The notes under the pieces: generated by a model | Databases searched by the model: none | What the model was told of the DNA's origin: nothing | The model's input: only the letters and a program-made list of their open reading frames with translations | From: Actinomycetes bacterium | GTDB taxonomy: Bacteria; Actinomycetota; Acidimicrobiia; Acidimicrobiales; Acidimicrobiaceae | Assembly (NCBI GenBank): GCA_021803345.1 | Contig: JAJZLS010000046.1 | Location: forward strand, 2,274-66,273 | Direction: 5' to 3' | Length of the DNA: 64,000 bases | Program-made: the position numbers and the translations under genes | Shown: piece after piece, positions 17,946-27,663 of the stretch | Layout: each line of letters opens with the position of its first letter | How positions within the stretch are numbered: position 1 is the stretch's first letter

Positions 17946-19296
17946 GCCTTTCGGCCGCCTCTTTGCCGCTTGAAATACATACCGGAATCCCGACTCCTTT
18001 ATACGCCGATCCGGCTAACTCCAGGTTTTTAGGAAGAGATTCTCGAATCCTCGAGACCAACTGATCGTGAAAAGGTCGGAACTGAGGTAGACTTTTGCCC
18101 CAGCGGTGCACCTCAGATCGGATTGATCTTGCCCTTGTGGCCAAAATGTCCCGTAGCTCTACTTCAAGGTTGCTGATCAGGGCTTCATCGTTTAATTTCC
18201 ATGCCCGGCTATCACCATGTCGTGCAGAGGAAATTCTGAATAAAAATTCTCCTTCACTTGTGCAGTCAGGCCACTTATTAGATGCGAAAGTCACTGCGGT
18301 TGTGAGCATCTTGTTCGGTTTTGGCACCAGTACTCCGGAACCAACGGGCCTCTCTGAAAGGGCGTTGGATTCATATGCCAAAAGAGTCATGATTGGCGAG
18401 GAATAGTCGATGGTGTCGAGAAGAGCTGAAGCTCGGGAACTGATTTTTTTTAGGAGATTTGCACTCACGTGAGCAGGAGTAGCACAGATCACCTTCTCGG
18501 ATTCAAAGGTGCTGTTATCGCCGTGGACTTTGAATCCGTCTTTTGTGTTTTCTATCAACCAGACACTGAAATTTGGTACGATAGTCACTCCGGCAGTCAC
18601 TAAATATTGGTGCATGGCTTGTACGAGGCTGGTTAGCCCGCCCTTGAAGGAATAAAAAGGAGGGTGAGCTGCTTTTTCCGCCCGCATTGTCATTGCGTTG
18701 AGCCCTTTGGTTACTGACCTGTGAGATTTTGCGGCAGTGAAATATTGAGGTGCGCATTTGATGAGCGAGAGTTCGAACGCGCTACCGGCATGAATTCCTC
18801 CAACTAGTGGATCCACGAGAATCTGGGCTACTTCTTTCCCCCATCTGTCTTGGGCGAATTTACCAACAGTTATATCGCCTGGAATGTTGGCCTTAGCTAG
18901 AAGAGGCTCAGCCAGTGCCCTGATTTTTCCGGGTAGTGAGATCAGGGAATTTCCAAAGAAAGTGCCCAAGTCGCTGGGTGCACCGAAAACAGTTCCCTTA
19001 GGAATCGGGTGTAACTTGGAGTTGTTATATATATACGCCGAGTTTGTTGCTGGGGAAATAAGTGCAGAATCAAGTTCGAGTTCCTGGGCTAATTCGAGTA
19101 CCGTTGGGATTCTGGTAATGAACGAATCCGGGCCTGCTTCAACTGAAGCGGATCCAAATTGAGCGGTTTTGATCACGCCACCCAGACGATCAGTAGATTC
19201 GAGAATGACGATTTGGGACGGCGGTATGTACTTAGACAGATAGTAGGCGCTGCTTAGTCCAGATATTCCTGCTCCGATAACGATGACGCGACTCAT
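17935..19296 (-). CDS. hemY: Coproporphyrinogen III/protoporphyrinogen oxidase (HemY/CgoX)
   Basis: An FAD enzyme that oxidises the porphyrinogen ring. The 453-residue protein begins with the dinucleotide-binding GAGISGLSSAYYL (8-20) and ends with GSAYKGVGIPVCISSGKEAAERL, both typical of HemY. Because hemQ is also present, the expected substrate is coproporphyrinogen III, giving coproporphyrin III. The ATG follows AGAGGAAG. It lies 13 bp downstream of hemE in the same orientation, so the two form an operon. Confidence 0.94.
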   Translation of the reverse strand: MSRVIVIGAGISGLSSAYYLSKYIPPSQIVILESTDRLGGVIKTAQFGSASVEAGPDSFITRIPTVLELAQELELDSALISPATNSAYIYNNSKLHPIPKGTVFGAPSDLGTFFGNSLISLPGKIRALAEPLLAKANIPGDITVGKFAQDRWGKEVAQILVDPLVGGIHAGSAFELSLIKCAPQYFTAAKSHRSVTKGLNAMTMRAEKAAHPPFYSFKGGLTSLVQAMHQYLVTAGVTIVPNFSVWLIENTKDGFKVHGDNSTFESEKVICATPAHVSANLLKKISSRASALLDTIDYSSPIMTLLAYESNALSERPVGSGVLVPKPNKMLTTAVTFASNKWPDCTSEGEFLFRISSARHGDSRAWKLNDEALISNLEVELRDILATRARSIRSEVHRWGKSLPQFRPFHDQLVSRIRESLPKNLELAGSAYKGVGIPVCISSGKEAAERLKE

Positions 19297-19309
19297 AGCT
19301 TCCTCTAAT

Positions 19310-20383
19310 CTACTTATCTTGGGCCCTATTTCTTGCCTGGCGTCTTATATCTGTGCCGTATTGATGCACAAAATCAACCACTGCAGCCAAGGTGTCCGGA
19401 TTTGATTCTGGTAGTACACCATGGCCGAGATTGAAAATATACCCATCGCATACCGCTGACTCCTCGAGGACTCTTGCTGATTCAGCTATCGTAGTGTCTG
19501 TTCCAATAAGTATGTTTACCGGATCTAAATTCCCTTGAAGCCCAACCTTGCCATTTGTCCTGGCGTATGCTTGGTCGAGGCCTATCCGGTCATCTATTCC
19601 CAAGGTGCTGCATCCCGAGTCAGCCATGATTTCAAGAAGGTTCGAAGTGCCGACTCCGAAGTGGATCGAAGGAACATTGTATTTTCGAAGGGCTTCGAAT
19701 ATGGCTTTAGAATACGGTGCTACCATTGCACCGTATTCCCGTGGGGACAGAACTCCAGCCCAGGAGTCAAAAAGCTGATAGATGGAAGCTCCAGCCTCTA
19801 TTTGTGAGCTGAGTGAAGAAATTGCAAGATGTGAGAGCTTTTCCATCAGCTGGTGAAAAAGCTTTGGGTTTGACCTCATCATAGATTTCGTATAAACATA
19901 CGACTTTGAAGGCCCGCCTTCAATCAGATAGCTAGCAACCGTAAATGGTGCCCCTGCGAACCCGATCAAAGGGACATCTATCTCCTTTGTTAGCAGCTGG
20001 ACGGTTTTGACCACGTACTCGGTGTCGGCCTCTGGTTCTAATTGTCGAAGCCTTTTGAGGTCATTTTCGCTTCGGAAGGGTTGTGATACCACCGGACCTC
20101 TCCCCGGCACCACTTCTATCCCGAATCCTACGGCATATGCCGGCACGACGATATCTGAATACAGGATTACCGCGTCAACGCCGTATCTCCGTAGCGGCTG
20201 AAGAGAGATTTCAGCACTTAGGTCCGGATTCTGAATCGTATCAAGTATTGACCCGCTTCCTCTGATTGCACGGTATTCCGGAAGCGAACGGCCTGCTTGT
20301 CTCATAAACCACACTGGGACGGTATCGGTGGATTGATTTTTTGCTGCCTCTAATACCAGGTTATTTTTTTGGATCGGGATCAA
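19310..20383 (-). CDS. hemE: Uroporphyrinogen decarboxylase
   Basis: Decarboxylates the four acetate side chains of uroporphyrinogen III to give coproporphyrinogen III in the cytosol. The 357-residue length and the signature FMRQAGRSLPEYR (about 26-38), IVVPAYAVGFGIEV, and GFAGAPFTVASYLIEGG are diagnostic. The start is TTG at 20383, preceded by AGGAAGG at a 9-bp spacing. It is the first gene of a hemE-hemY operon divergent from helD; the shared promoter region is 20384-20565. Confidence 0.96.
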   Translation of the reverse strand: MIPIQKNNLVLEAAKNQSTDTVPVWFMRQAGRSLPEYRAIRGSGSILDTIQNPDLSAEISLQPLRRYGVDAVILYSDIVVPAYAVGFGIEVVPGRGPVVSQPFRSENDLKRLRQLEPEADTEYVVKTVQLLTKEIDVPLIGFAGAPFTVASYLIEGGPSKSYVYTKSMMRSNPKLFHQLMEKLSHLAISSLSSQIEAGASIYQLFDSWAGVLSPREYGAMVAPYSKAIFEALRKYNVPSIHFGVGTSNLLEIMADSGCSTLGIDDRIGLDQAYARTNGKVGLQGNLDPVNILIGTDTTIAESARVLEESAVCDGYIFNLGHGVLPESNPDTLAAVVDFVHQYGTDIRRQARNRAQDK

Positions 20384-20565
20384 GTGAGCGAACCTTCCTG
20401 TAGTGCTAATTTCAGCTTAGGGGGACATTGAAGATAAACATTGTCTGGTTTTATAATAAATCTCCTTCATCTCGATGGCGGGTCACGTACTCAGCTCCCT
20501 GCCCAATCAGAGATTTTAAAAGCTAGAATGTAAAGCTATTTGTTTTCGAGATTGAAAAGGTCCAA

Positions 20566-22746
20566 GTGTCAAATAATCCGGATCTGGCTGCAGAACAGAA
20601 GTTTTTAGCCCACGCATACGACCGACTTGAGTCGATGCGTCGGGCAGCTCAAGAGATGATGGAGTCAGTGTTGGCGACTCCTAAAGGCGGAACTCATCAG
20701 GCCCGTGCCGAACGTGATGTGGTGGTGCGTCAAAGTTTGACCCGATTGGAGCGCCTTGAGATTGGTGACCAGGCCCTATGTTTTGGGGGTATCGACTATA
20801 GCGGGTCTTTGTCTGAGGTTTCAGAGTTCCATATTGGACGTGTAGCGGTTTCAGATGATGATATGGAGCCGTTGGTGGTCGACTGGAGGGCGCCCGTGGC
20901 AGAGCCCTTTTACCGGGCAACGGGCAAGGATCCAATGGAACTTTCACGGAGGCGCCACTTCGCTGTAGAACATAGACAAGTTGTCTCGATCGAGGATGAA
21001 TATTTCAGTAGTGGCGATTTCAGTGAGTTGCCGGAAGGCGATGACCTCCAACTGATAGGTCCTGGAGCTCTGTTTGCCGCAGTCACCCGGGCAAGAACTG
21101 GACGGATGGCAGATATTGTAGCGACTATTCAATCCCAGCAGGATCAGATCATAAGGGCTCCTCTGTCTGAGACATTGGTGGTGCAAGGGGGGCCCGGAAC
21201 CGGCAAAACGGCCGTAGCTCTGCATCGGGCAGCATATTTGCTTTACACCCATAGGATGCGCCTTGAACTTCAGGGAGTGCTGGTTATGGCACCCAATCGC
21301 ACCTTTGCTAGATATATAGATAACGTTCTCCCCTCTTTGGGCGAAACAGGGGTCGAGATCCTTACGGTGGAAGGTTTGGCAGGGTTTGGAGAGGCAAGGC
21401 TTCAAGAGGAGCCGGAAAAAGAGCTGGTAAAAGGTGATCTTCGTATGGCAGCATTTATTGCCAAGGCCATCAGGGATCGCCAGCGACCGTTGAAAGTGGA
21501 TCAGTATTTGGCCATTGGGGCCTTTATGGTGAAGATTTCAGTTAAAGATTCGGTTGAGGCGGTTAGGATTGCCCGCAGGCGAAGCGGTTCGCACAACCAA
21601 CGGAGAAAATTTGTAGAGTCGTTTTTAGCAGTGCGATTGGTTGAAAAGTACCTCGCCAAGCGGGAACTTCGGGTTAGGGACGATTTGACGGTTTCGGATA
21701 TAGCTGTTCCTGAGCCTGACCTGGTGCCTGGTGGCGATGATGAAAAAGATGTCCGTAAAGACATTGCCATAAGGGTTCGAAAATCAGCTCAGTTTCAGGC
21801 AGTCATCCAAAGGATCTGGCCAAAACTGACCCCGGAGACCTTCCTGAGCGATCTTTATTCCCATATGCCGCTGATACGACTTGCTGGAAGGGAAGTTTTT
21901 ACCGAGGCTGAATTGGCGCATTTGCATCGACCCAATAGCAGAAGTGAGTCTCGATTTAGCTGGTCAAGGGCAGACGTCATTTTGCTAAATGAGGCCCGAA
22001 CCCTGATCGGCAACTACTCTAGCAAGGGAAAGAATCCGGATGAGGAGCGGGGATATGGCCATATTATCGTTGATGAAGCTCAGGATCTCACCCCCATGGC
22101 GGCCAGAATGATTGGACGATATTCGCTATCTGGATCTATGACTCTGGTTGGCGATACAGCTCAGTCGACATCGCCTTTTGGGTCGCGTAGCTGGGATGAG
22201 GTGATCGCTCCATTACCAAAGGCAAAGTCAACTTCAATAGTGCAATTGAATGTCAACTACCGCACCCCGGAAGAAGTTATGGATATTGCAGGCGAGGTAA
22301 TGAAGAGATTCGCACCTGAGCTGGATTTGGCGACTTCAATACGAAAGAGCGGAGAATCTGTGGTCTTGGTCAAGACCCAGTCAGATGATTTTGATCAGGT
22401 TCTTATTTCAACTGTTGAAGATGAAATGGGAAAGGTTGATTTTGGCACCGTTGGTGTCATCGTTCCCCGTGACCGCGTGGACCGCGTTAAGTCAATCTTG
22501 AATAACGCCGGGATAGAGGTGGGCATCAGCCTGGCCACTCCGGTTTCTGTCCTTGCAGTAGATGAGGCCAAGGGCCTAGAGTTTGATTCTGTGGTTATAA
22601 GTGGCGCTAACCGGTTGGTAGGTAATTACTCAGAAAATCTACAGGCTTTATACGTCGCGATGACACGGACTACGAAACGTTTGATAATTTTAGACAATCA
22701 AGACACACCAGAATTTGTTGTTAGATTAGTATCAAGCCATAATTAA
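20566..22746 (+). CDS. helD: HelD-type superfamily 1 helicase (RNA polymerase recycling factor)
   Basis: A 726-residue UvrD-like ATPase with an N-terminal coiled-coil (about 5-60) and the module EFHIGRVAVSDDDMEPLVVDWRAPVAEPFY (about 86-115) that marks HelD rather than UvrD/Rep. Walker A is QGGPGTGKTA near 208, Walker B is VDEAQD near 503, and the final SF1 motif is LYVAMTRTTKRL. HelD proteins displace nucleic acid from stalled RNA polymerase; actinobacterial relatives (HelR) can protect against rifamycins. Start is GTG at 20566 with AAAAGG upstream. It is 68 bp before ctaE but probably functionally independent. Confidence 0.9.
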   Translation: MSNNPDLAAEQKFLAHAYDRLESMRRAAQEMMESVLATPKGGTHQARAERDVVVRQSLTRLERLEIGDQALCFGGIDYSGSLSEVSEFHIGRVAVSDDDMEPLVVDWRAPVAEPFYRATGKDPMELSRRRHFAVEHRQVVSIEDEYFSSGDFSELPEGDDLQLIGPGALFAAVTRARTGRMADIVATIQSQQDQIIRAPLSETLVVQGGPGTGKTAVALHRAAYLLYTHRMRLELQGVLVMAPNRTFARYIDNVLPSLGETGVEILTVEGLAGFGEARLQEEPEKELVKGDLRMAAFIAKAIRDRQRPLKVDQYLAIGAFMVKISVKDSVEAVRIARRRSGSHNQRRKFVESFLAVRLVEKYLAKRELRVRDDLTVSDIAVPEPDLVPGGDDEKDVRKDIAIRVRKSAQFQAVIQRIWPKLTPETFLSDLYSHMPLIRLAGREVFTEAELAHLHRPNSRSESRFSWSRADVILLNEARTLIGNYSSKGKNPDEERGYGHIIVDEAQDLTPMAARMIGRYSLSGSMTLVGDTAQSTSPFGSRSWDEVIAPLPKAKSTSIVQLNVNYRTPEEVMDIAGEVMKRFAPELDLATSIRKSGESVVLVKTQSDDFDQVLISTVEDEMGKVDFGTVGVIVPRDRVDRVKSILNNAGIEVGISLATPVSVLAVDEAKGLEFDSVVISGANRLVGNYSENLQALYVAMTRTTKRLIILDNQDTPEFVVRLVSSHN

Positions 22747-22814
22747 TAGTAGAAAATTTGTGCGCGGTATCCGCGATTGGTTTAAATCGAATGAAGGGGT
22801 AGATAACTAGTCTC

Positions 22815-23414
22815 ATGACTCAGGCAATTTCAGCTCAGTCTGACCATCTCGGTGGAGGTATCAGATTCAATAAGCCCACCATGCTTGGAGTAGGCACAAT
22901 GGTGTGGCTTGGTTCGGAGTTGATGTTTTTCTCCGGCCTTTTTGCCGCTTATTTCTCGATTAGGGCAAATAACGTCGGTCCCTGGCCCATGGGCGGGATC
23001 AAGTTGGATGTCATCCAGTCGGGAATATTCACCGTGATCTTGGTTTTAAGTTCGTTTACTATGCAGAAAGCTGTTTACGACTTAGAGCATGACAGGCGAA
23101 GATCGGCCAGAATCTGGATCGTAATAACCATGATTATGGGTGCTGCATTCCTTGCCAATCAGTTCTATGAGTGGACTCATGCTTCATTCTCGGTTTCCAC
23201 GAATGCGTTTGGCTCCATGTTCTTCATCATGACTGGACTACACGGTCTTCACGTTTTCCTTGGTCTTGTGGCTATGGCATTCCTGCTAATCAGGGTTGGC
23301 GGTAGGTCAAAAGACCCGGGACTGCTTCCCGTAATGCAGTCCATCAGCTATTACTGGCACTTCGTTGACATTGTTTGGATTGCCTTGTACGCGTCATTGT
23401 TCCTGGTTCACTAG
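22815..23414 (+). CDS. ctaE: Cytochrome c oxidase subunit III
   Basis: A five-helix membrane subunit of the aa3-type oxidase. The 199-residue protein has the signatures GTMVWLGSELMFFSGLFAAYFSIR near 27-50 and MTGLHGLHVFLGLVAMAFLLIR near 138-159, ending HYWHFVDIVWIALYASLFL-like. It opens the respiratory operon; its stop at 23412-23414 sits inside the ribosome site of qcrC. In mycobacteria ctaE is likewise followed by qcrCAB. Confidence 0.96.
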   Translation: MTQAISAQSDHLGGGIRFNKPTMLGVGTMVWLGSELMFFSGLFAAYFSIRANNVGPWPMGGIKLDVIQSGIFTVILVLSSFTMQKAVYDLEHDRRRSARIWIVITMIMGAAFLANQFYEWTHASFSVSTNAFGSMFFIMTGLHGLHVFLGLVAMAFLLIRVGGRSKDPGLLPVMQSISYYWHFVDIVWIALYASLFLVH

Positions 23415-23425
23415 GAGAGGGTCAG

Positions 23426-24280
23426 TTGAGTTTCCATAAAAAAACAGTTGGAAGATTGCTTGTGCCGGTTGCGCTTGGTGTTGCTGCTTCAGTAGCTGGT
23501 ATGGCTTTATTTTCGCAGGGGGCTTCGGCTGCAACATTGAGCAGCAGCTCGGTTGCCAAAGGTGTGAGTTCTGTTACCTATGGGGGAACCAGAGGTTCTA
23601 GTAAAGCGCCGATCACAACTCTGAAATTGAATCCATCGACAATCAAGCTCGGTCATACGCTTTTTGTGGAGAACTGCTCAAGCTGCCACGGTGACGCTGC
23701 TCAGGGAACTAGTCGAGCTCCTAATCTCCAGGGTCTAGGAGCGGCAACGATAGACTTCTGGGTTTCTACAGGGCGGATGCCGTTAGCAGATCCGACGGCC
23801 CAGGCCGCCATCAAGCCTCCAAGGTTCAATAGGTCACAGACTCTGGCCATTGCCGCGTACGTCTCCTCGCTAGCAAGCGGTGGACCACCAATACCGCAGG
23901 TGAATTTGGGCGCGGCTTCGCTAAGTGCTGGAGAAGGGTTATTCTCAACTAACTGTGCAGCTTGCCACACCATAACTGGGGTTGGAGACGCCCTAGCTGA
24001 CGGAGTTTACGCTCCGTCGCTCTATACGGCTACGCCTACCCAGATAGCAGAAGCAGTTCGAACCGGACCGGGTAATATGCCCAGGTTTGGCACTAGCAAC
24101 TTGTCCAATCAGCAGGTTGCTGACATTGTCAAATATGTAAAGTACCTACAGAATCCGAACGATGCAGGTGGAATTGGTTTGGGTCACGTAGGGCCTGTCG
24201 CTGAAGGTTTTGTTGGAATATTGATTGGTTTAGGTGCGCTTATGATAGCTGGATATTGGATTGGGGGTAGAGCGCATTGA
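23426..24280 (+). CDS. qcrC: Di-haem cytochrome c subunit of the bc1 complex
   Basis: QcrC replaces cytochrome c1 and the soluble cytochrome c, passing electrons straight to the aa3 oxidase in the actinobacterial supercomplex. The TTG start at 23426 has AGGAGAGG at 23413-23420 and gives 284 residues: an N-terminal membrane/signal helix, two class I haem domains with CSSCH (84-88) and CAACH (177-181), and a C-terminal anchoring helix. Likely Met ligands lie in STGRMPLAD and GPGNMPRFG. It overlaps qcrA by 4 bp. Confidence 0.95.
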   Translation: MSFHKKTVGRLLVPVALGVAASVAGMALFSQGASAATLSSSSVAKGVSSVTYGGTRGSSKAPITTLKLNPSTIKLGHTLFVENCSSCHGDAAQGTSRAPNLQGLGAATIDFWVSTGRMPLADPTAQAAIKPPRFNRSQTLAIAAYVSSLASGGPPIPQVNLGAASLSAGEGLFSTNCAACHTITGVGDALADGVYAPSLYTATPTQIAEAVRTGPGNMPRFGTSNLSNQQVADIVKYVKYLQNPNDAGGIGLGHVGPVAEGFVGILIGLGALMIAGYWIGGRAH

Positions 24281-25170
24281 GCGGTTTCACTCCTGATCTT
24301 GAGTTGAATCAAAATGAAATCGTCAAACAGGTTGAACGACGTTATGAGCGGATCGTAGGGATAAGCTTTACAATTTCGCTTCTGGCTTCCATTGCCCTCG
24401 GTGTTGTTTTCTGGCAGGGCGGGCAGACACAAGCGGAAGGTGCCCTACTATTTGTAGTTCTTGGTGGTCTCGGGTTTGGCATTGTAGCCTGGGGTAAATA
24501 TCTGGTGCCTCAGGGTCCTTACGTGCAAGAGCGTGAGGAGCTAAGGAGTCCAGCTGACGAAAAGCAAGCATTTGTCGAATCGCTTGAGCGTGGCGAGAGC
24601 CTGCTTTTGCGCAGAAGTTTTTTAGTAAAACTCCTAGGCGGTGCAGTTGGCGCATTTGGTATCATTACTCTCTTCCCTTTTATCAGGTCGCTGGGACCGC
24701 AGCCAAAGAAGATGCTCTATGTGACCAATTGGAAGAAGGGCTCTCACTTGGTAAGGCCTGACGGCAGCAAAGTGCATGTCAGCGAATTGGAAGTTGGTGG
24801 AGTTCTAACGGTTTTCCCTGAAGGCCACGCCGGTGGCGCCATATCTCAGACGATTCTGATTCGGCCGGCTTTTCAGGATATTGTCACCAAGCCTGGGAGA
24901 GAAACCTGGGGGCCTCAGGGATATCTGGCCTATTCGAAGGTTTGTACCCATGCGGGGTGTCCGGTTGGTCTGTATCAGGAGTTGACGCAACAGCTTTTGT
25001 GCCCCTGTCACCAATCGCTATTTGATGTTTTGAGTGGGGCTAATCCGGTATTTGGTCCAGCGCCCCGGCCACTGCCCCAGTTGCCCTTGGCAGTGGATTC
25101 GAAAGGATATTTGATTGCTCAGTCTGGTTACAATGAACCTATCGGTCCTGGATTTTGGGAGCGCGCATGA
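24277..25170 (+). CDS. qcrA: Rieske iron-sulfur subunit of the bc1 complex
   Basis: The 297-residue protein carries three membrane helices (about 26-47, 55-76, 116-136), the arrangement of actinobacterial QcrA, and a C-terminal Rieske domain. The [2Fe-2S] ligands are seen as C223-T-H225 with C228, and C242-P-C244-H245. The TTG start at 24277 overlaps the qcrC stop. It takes electrons from menaquinol bound at QcrB and passes them to QcrC. Confidence 0.95.
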   Translation: MSGFTPDLELNQNEIVKQVERRYERIVGISFTISLLASIALGVVFWQGGQTQAEGALLFVVLGGLGFGIVAWGKYLVPQGPYVQEREELRSPADEKQAFVESLERGESLLLRRSFLVKLLGGAVGAFGIITLFPFIRSLGPQPKKMLYVTNWKKGSHLVRPDGSKVHVSELEVGGVLTVFPEGHAGGAISQTILIRPAFQDIVTKPGRETWGPQGYLAYSKVCTHAGCPVGLYQELTQQLLCPCHQSLFDVLSGANPVFGPAPRPLPQLPLAVDSKGYLIAQSGYNEPIGPGFWERA

Positions 25171-26840
25171 ACTTAGAACCGATTGAATGGGTTGATGACC
25201 GTCTCGGTACGGCCAAATTCACCAGAAAATCCCTGAATAAGATCTTCCCGGACCACTGGTCTTTCATGCTCGGCGAGATTGCAATGTACTCGTTCTTTAT
25301 CCTTTTGGGCACCGGGGTTTTTCTGACACTGTTCTTTAACCCGTCGATGGCAACCACTGTTTATCATGGAAGTTACACCCCCTTGGACGGGCACACCATG
25401 TCCCAGGCCTATGCATCTACTTTGAACTTGTCATTCAATGTCAGGGCTGGTCTGGTGATGAGGCAGATGCACCACTGGGCAGCGAATGTCTTCATAGCCG
25501 CCATTGTGGTCCATCTTCTGCGAGTCTTTTTCACGGGGGCGTTCCGTAAGCCACGTGAGATCAACTGGGTAATTGGTTCGATTCTTCTTATTTTGGCAAT
25601 CGTGGAAGGGTTCCTTGGGTATTCTCTTCCGGACGATTTGGTTTCAGGAACGGGTATCAGAATTGCATATTCGATTATTCTTTCTGTGCCGATTATTGGT
25701 AGTTACGCTGCCTCCTTCCTCTTTGGTGGACAGTTCCCTGGGCATGTCATAATTCCCAGGTTCTATTCCATTCATATTTTGCTTATTCCAGCTCTTATGG
25801 CGGGACTTCTGGGTGCCCACCTGGCAATTATGTGGCACCAAAAGCACACTCAGTTTAAAGGCAAAGGAAGGACCGAGAAAAATGTTGTCGGTGTGGCAAT
25901 GTGGCCGGCATATGCGCTTCAAGCCGGGGGATTCTTCTTTCTTACTGCAGCAGTCATAGCTGCATTGGGAGGTTTATTCCAGATCAACCCGATTTGGCTG
26001 TATGGGCCTTACATCCCTTACAAGGTCTCTTATGCTGTTCAACCTGACTGGTACATGGGCTGGTTGGATGGTGCACTGAGGTTGTTCCCCTCCTGGGAGA
26101 TTACCGGATTTGGTCATATGATTCCGGCTGTCTTTTTCCCAGCAGTACTTTTACCGGGAGTAACGTTTGGTCTTCTGATTCTCTGGCCTTGGATTGAGCG
26201 AAAATTTACCAAAGATTATGAATATCACAACTTATTGGACAATCCTAGGGATAATACCTGGAGAACCACTATTGGGGTTGCTGTAATCACCTTTTATATG
26301 GTTCTATTCTTTGCGTCATCGACAGACGTATTAGCGAACTTCTTCAATGTTTCTCTAAATCTTGTACTTTGGTCCTTCAGGGTTGCAGTGTTTGTAGTTC
26401 CAGTAATTACGGCAGTAATAGCGCACAAAATTACCAAGGAAGCTTCTGCGGTGCCCGGGGCAGGACGTCCTCGAAAAGCTATGGTTATCATGCGTTCGGA
26501 TGAGGGTGAGTACACCACTGTCGAGTCTCCTGGCCGCCCTGAGCTTGAGCTGAAGCATCAGGCTATACATGGTGGCGAGCCCATGGAATTGCCCGAAGAG
26601 GAGCGTGCACACAAACGTGAGTTGGGCGAGCCGGTTTCGGTGGATAATGAAGCCGCTTTTGCCACAGCTTCGCCAGCGGTGGTGCTGGCTGAAGAGATCG
26701 GCGAGCGCCCTTCGGGAGGAACAGGGGTATTTAGGATTCCCAGGGCAGCTGGTTCCGGAGGCGGACTATTCAGTCCAAGGGGATCTAGGCCAAACCGAGT
26801 CGACAACGATGAGGCCAATGGTAAAGATGGAGACAGATGA
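25167..26840 (+). CDS. qcrB: Cytochrome b subunit of the bc1 complex
   Basis: Integral membrane subunit with two b haems and the menaquinol sites. The ATG at 25167 overlaps the qcrA stop (ATGA). Haem-binding histidines are visible in QMHHWAANVFIAAIVVHLLR and in YSIHILLIPALMAGLLGAHL. After the eighth helix the protein continues for about 130 residues as a hydrophilic, charged cytoplasmic tail (from about residue 425), as in other actinobacterial QcrB proteins; its low-complexity end has no recognised domain. In mycobacteria QcrB is the target of imidazopyridine inhibitors such as Q203. Confidence 0.95.
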   Translation: MNLEPIEWVDDRLGTAKFTRKSLNKIFPDHWSFMLGEIAMYSFFILLGTGVFLTLFFNPSMATTVYHGSYTPLDGHTMSQAYASTLNLSFNVRAGLVMRQMHHWAANVFIAAIVVHLLRVFFTGAFRKPREINWVIGSILLILAIVEGFLGYSLPDDLVSGTGIRIAYSIILSVPIIGSYAASFLFGGQFPGHVIIPRFYSIHILLIPALMAGLLGAHLAIMWHQKHTQFKGKGRTEKNVVGVAMWPAYALQAGGFFFLTAAVIAALGGLFQINPIWLYGPYIPYKVSYAVQPDWYMGWLDGALRLFPSWEITGFGHMIPAVFFPAVLLPGVTFGLLILWPWIERKFTKDYEYHNLLDNPRDNTWRTTIGVAVITFYMVLFFASSTDVLANFFNVSLNLVLWSFRVAVFVVPVITAVIAHKITKEASAVPGAGRPRKAMVIMRSDEGEYTTVESPGRPELELKHQAIHGGEPMELPEEERAHKRELGEPVSVDNEAAFATASPAVVLAEEIGERPSGGTGVFRIPRAAGSGGGLFSPRGSRPNRVDNDEANGKDGDR

Positions 26841-26859
26841 TGTACGAATACACAAGTGA

Positions 26860-27663
26860 ATGGAATTAGGAATCGTGCGGTCAAAAGTTTCAAGTGAAAA
26901 ATCAATCACAGAGCCAAATGTGAAACGATCCCGTTTCAATATTAAAGGCAGGAACCTGGCTGGATTGGCTTTAGCGGCAGTTTCGTTGAGTGCATGCAAC
27001 CTTCCAACTTTTGGAGCTTTTAGGGGAGCTACCACCCAAGGTCAGAACGAGCTTCACCTCTGGCAGGGGTTTATTATCACTGCCATATTTGTGGGAGCGA
27101 TTACTTGGGGGGTGCTCTTTTATGCGGTGTTCAAGTTCCGGCGACGGGGGAGTGGCAACATTCCCAAACAGACTCATTCCAATGTCAAATGGGAATTGGT
27201 TTATACGATTATCCCGGTTCTAATCGTTATCGGCTTATTTGCAGCCACCTATGTTTCGGAAGACCAAATCGATGCGGTATCGTCTCATCCCGCCTTGCGT
27301 GTCACGGTAGTTGGTTTTCAATGGGGATGGAAATTTGAATACCCCGGTGGGGTAACTTTGGTTCCAAATGGATCAATATATCCAGTGCTCGAGCTTCCTA
27401 AGGGTGAGACTACAACCATTAAACTTATTTCTAACGATGTGGTGCATGGTTTCTATATACCTGCATTCAACTTCTCACGATATGCCCTGCCCGGTGTGAC
27501 CAACTATTTTGACTTTACTCCTACCACAACAGGCTATTTCCAAGGAAAGTGTTCCCAGTTCTGTGGTCTCTATCACGCAGAGATGCTATTTAATGTACGA
27601 GTCGTAAGTCCAACTCAATTCAATAGTTGGCTGAGTTCTCAGCAAAAGAAGGTGACAGCATGA
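26860..27663 (+). CDS. ctaC: Cytochrome c oxidase subunit II (lipoprotein)
   Basis: Carries the CuA centre that receives electrons from QcrC. The 267-residue protein has a lipobox ending at Cys46 (LSAC), two membrane helices (about 68-90 and 110-135) and a cupredoxin domain. CuA ligands are recognisable as His in DVVHGFYIP and the block [12 protein letters not shown]. The precise start is uncertain because several in-frame ATG/GTG codons precede the signal sequence. It is coupled to ctaD by a 4-bp overlap. Confidence 0.95.
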   Translation: MELGIVRSKVSSEKSITEPNVKRSRFNIKGRNLAGLALAAVSLSACNLPTFGAFRGATTQGQNELHLWQGFIITAIFVGAITWGVLFYAVFKFRRRGSGNIPKQTHSNVKWELVYTIIPVLIVIGLFAATYVSEDQIDAVSSHPALRVTVVGFQWGWKFEYPGGVTLVPNGSIYPVLELPKGETTTIKLISNDVVHGFYIPAFNFSRYALPGVTNYFDFTPTTTGYFQGKCSQFCGLYHAEMLFNVRVVSPTQFNSWLSSQQKKVTA

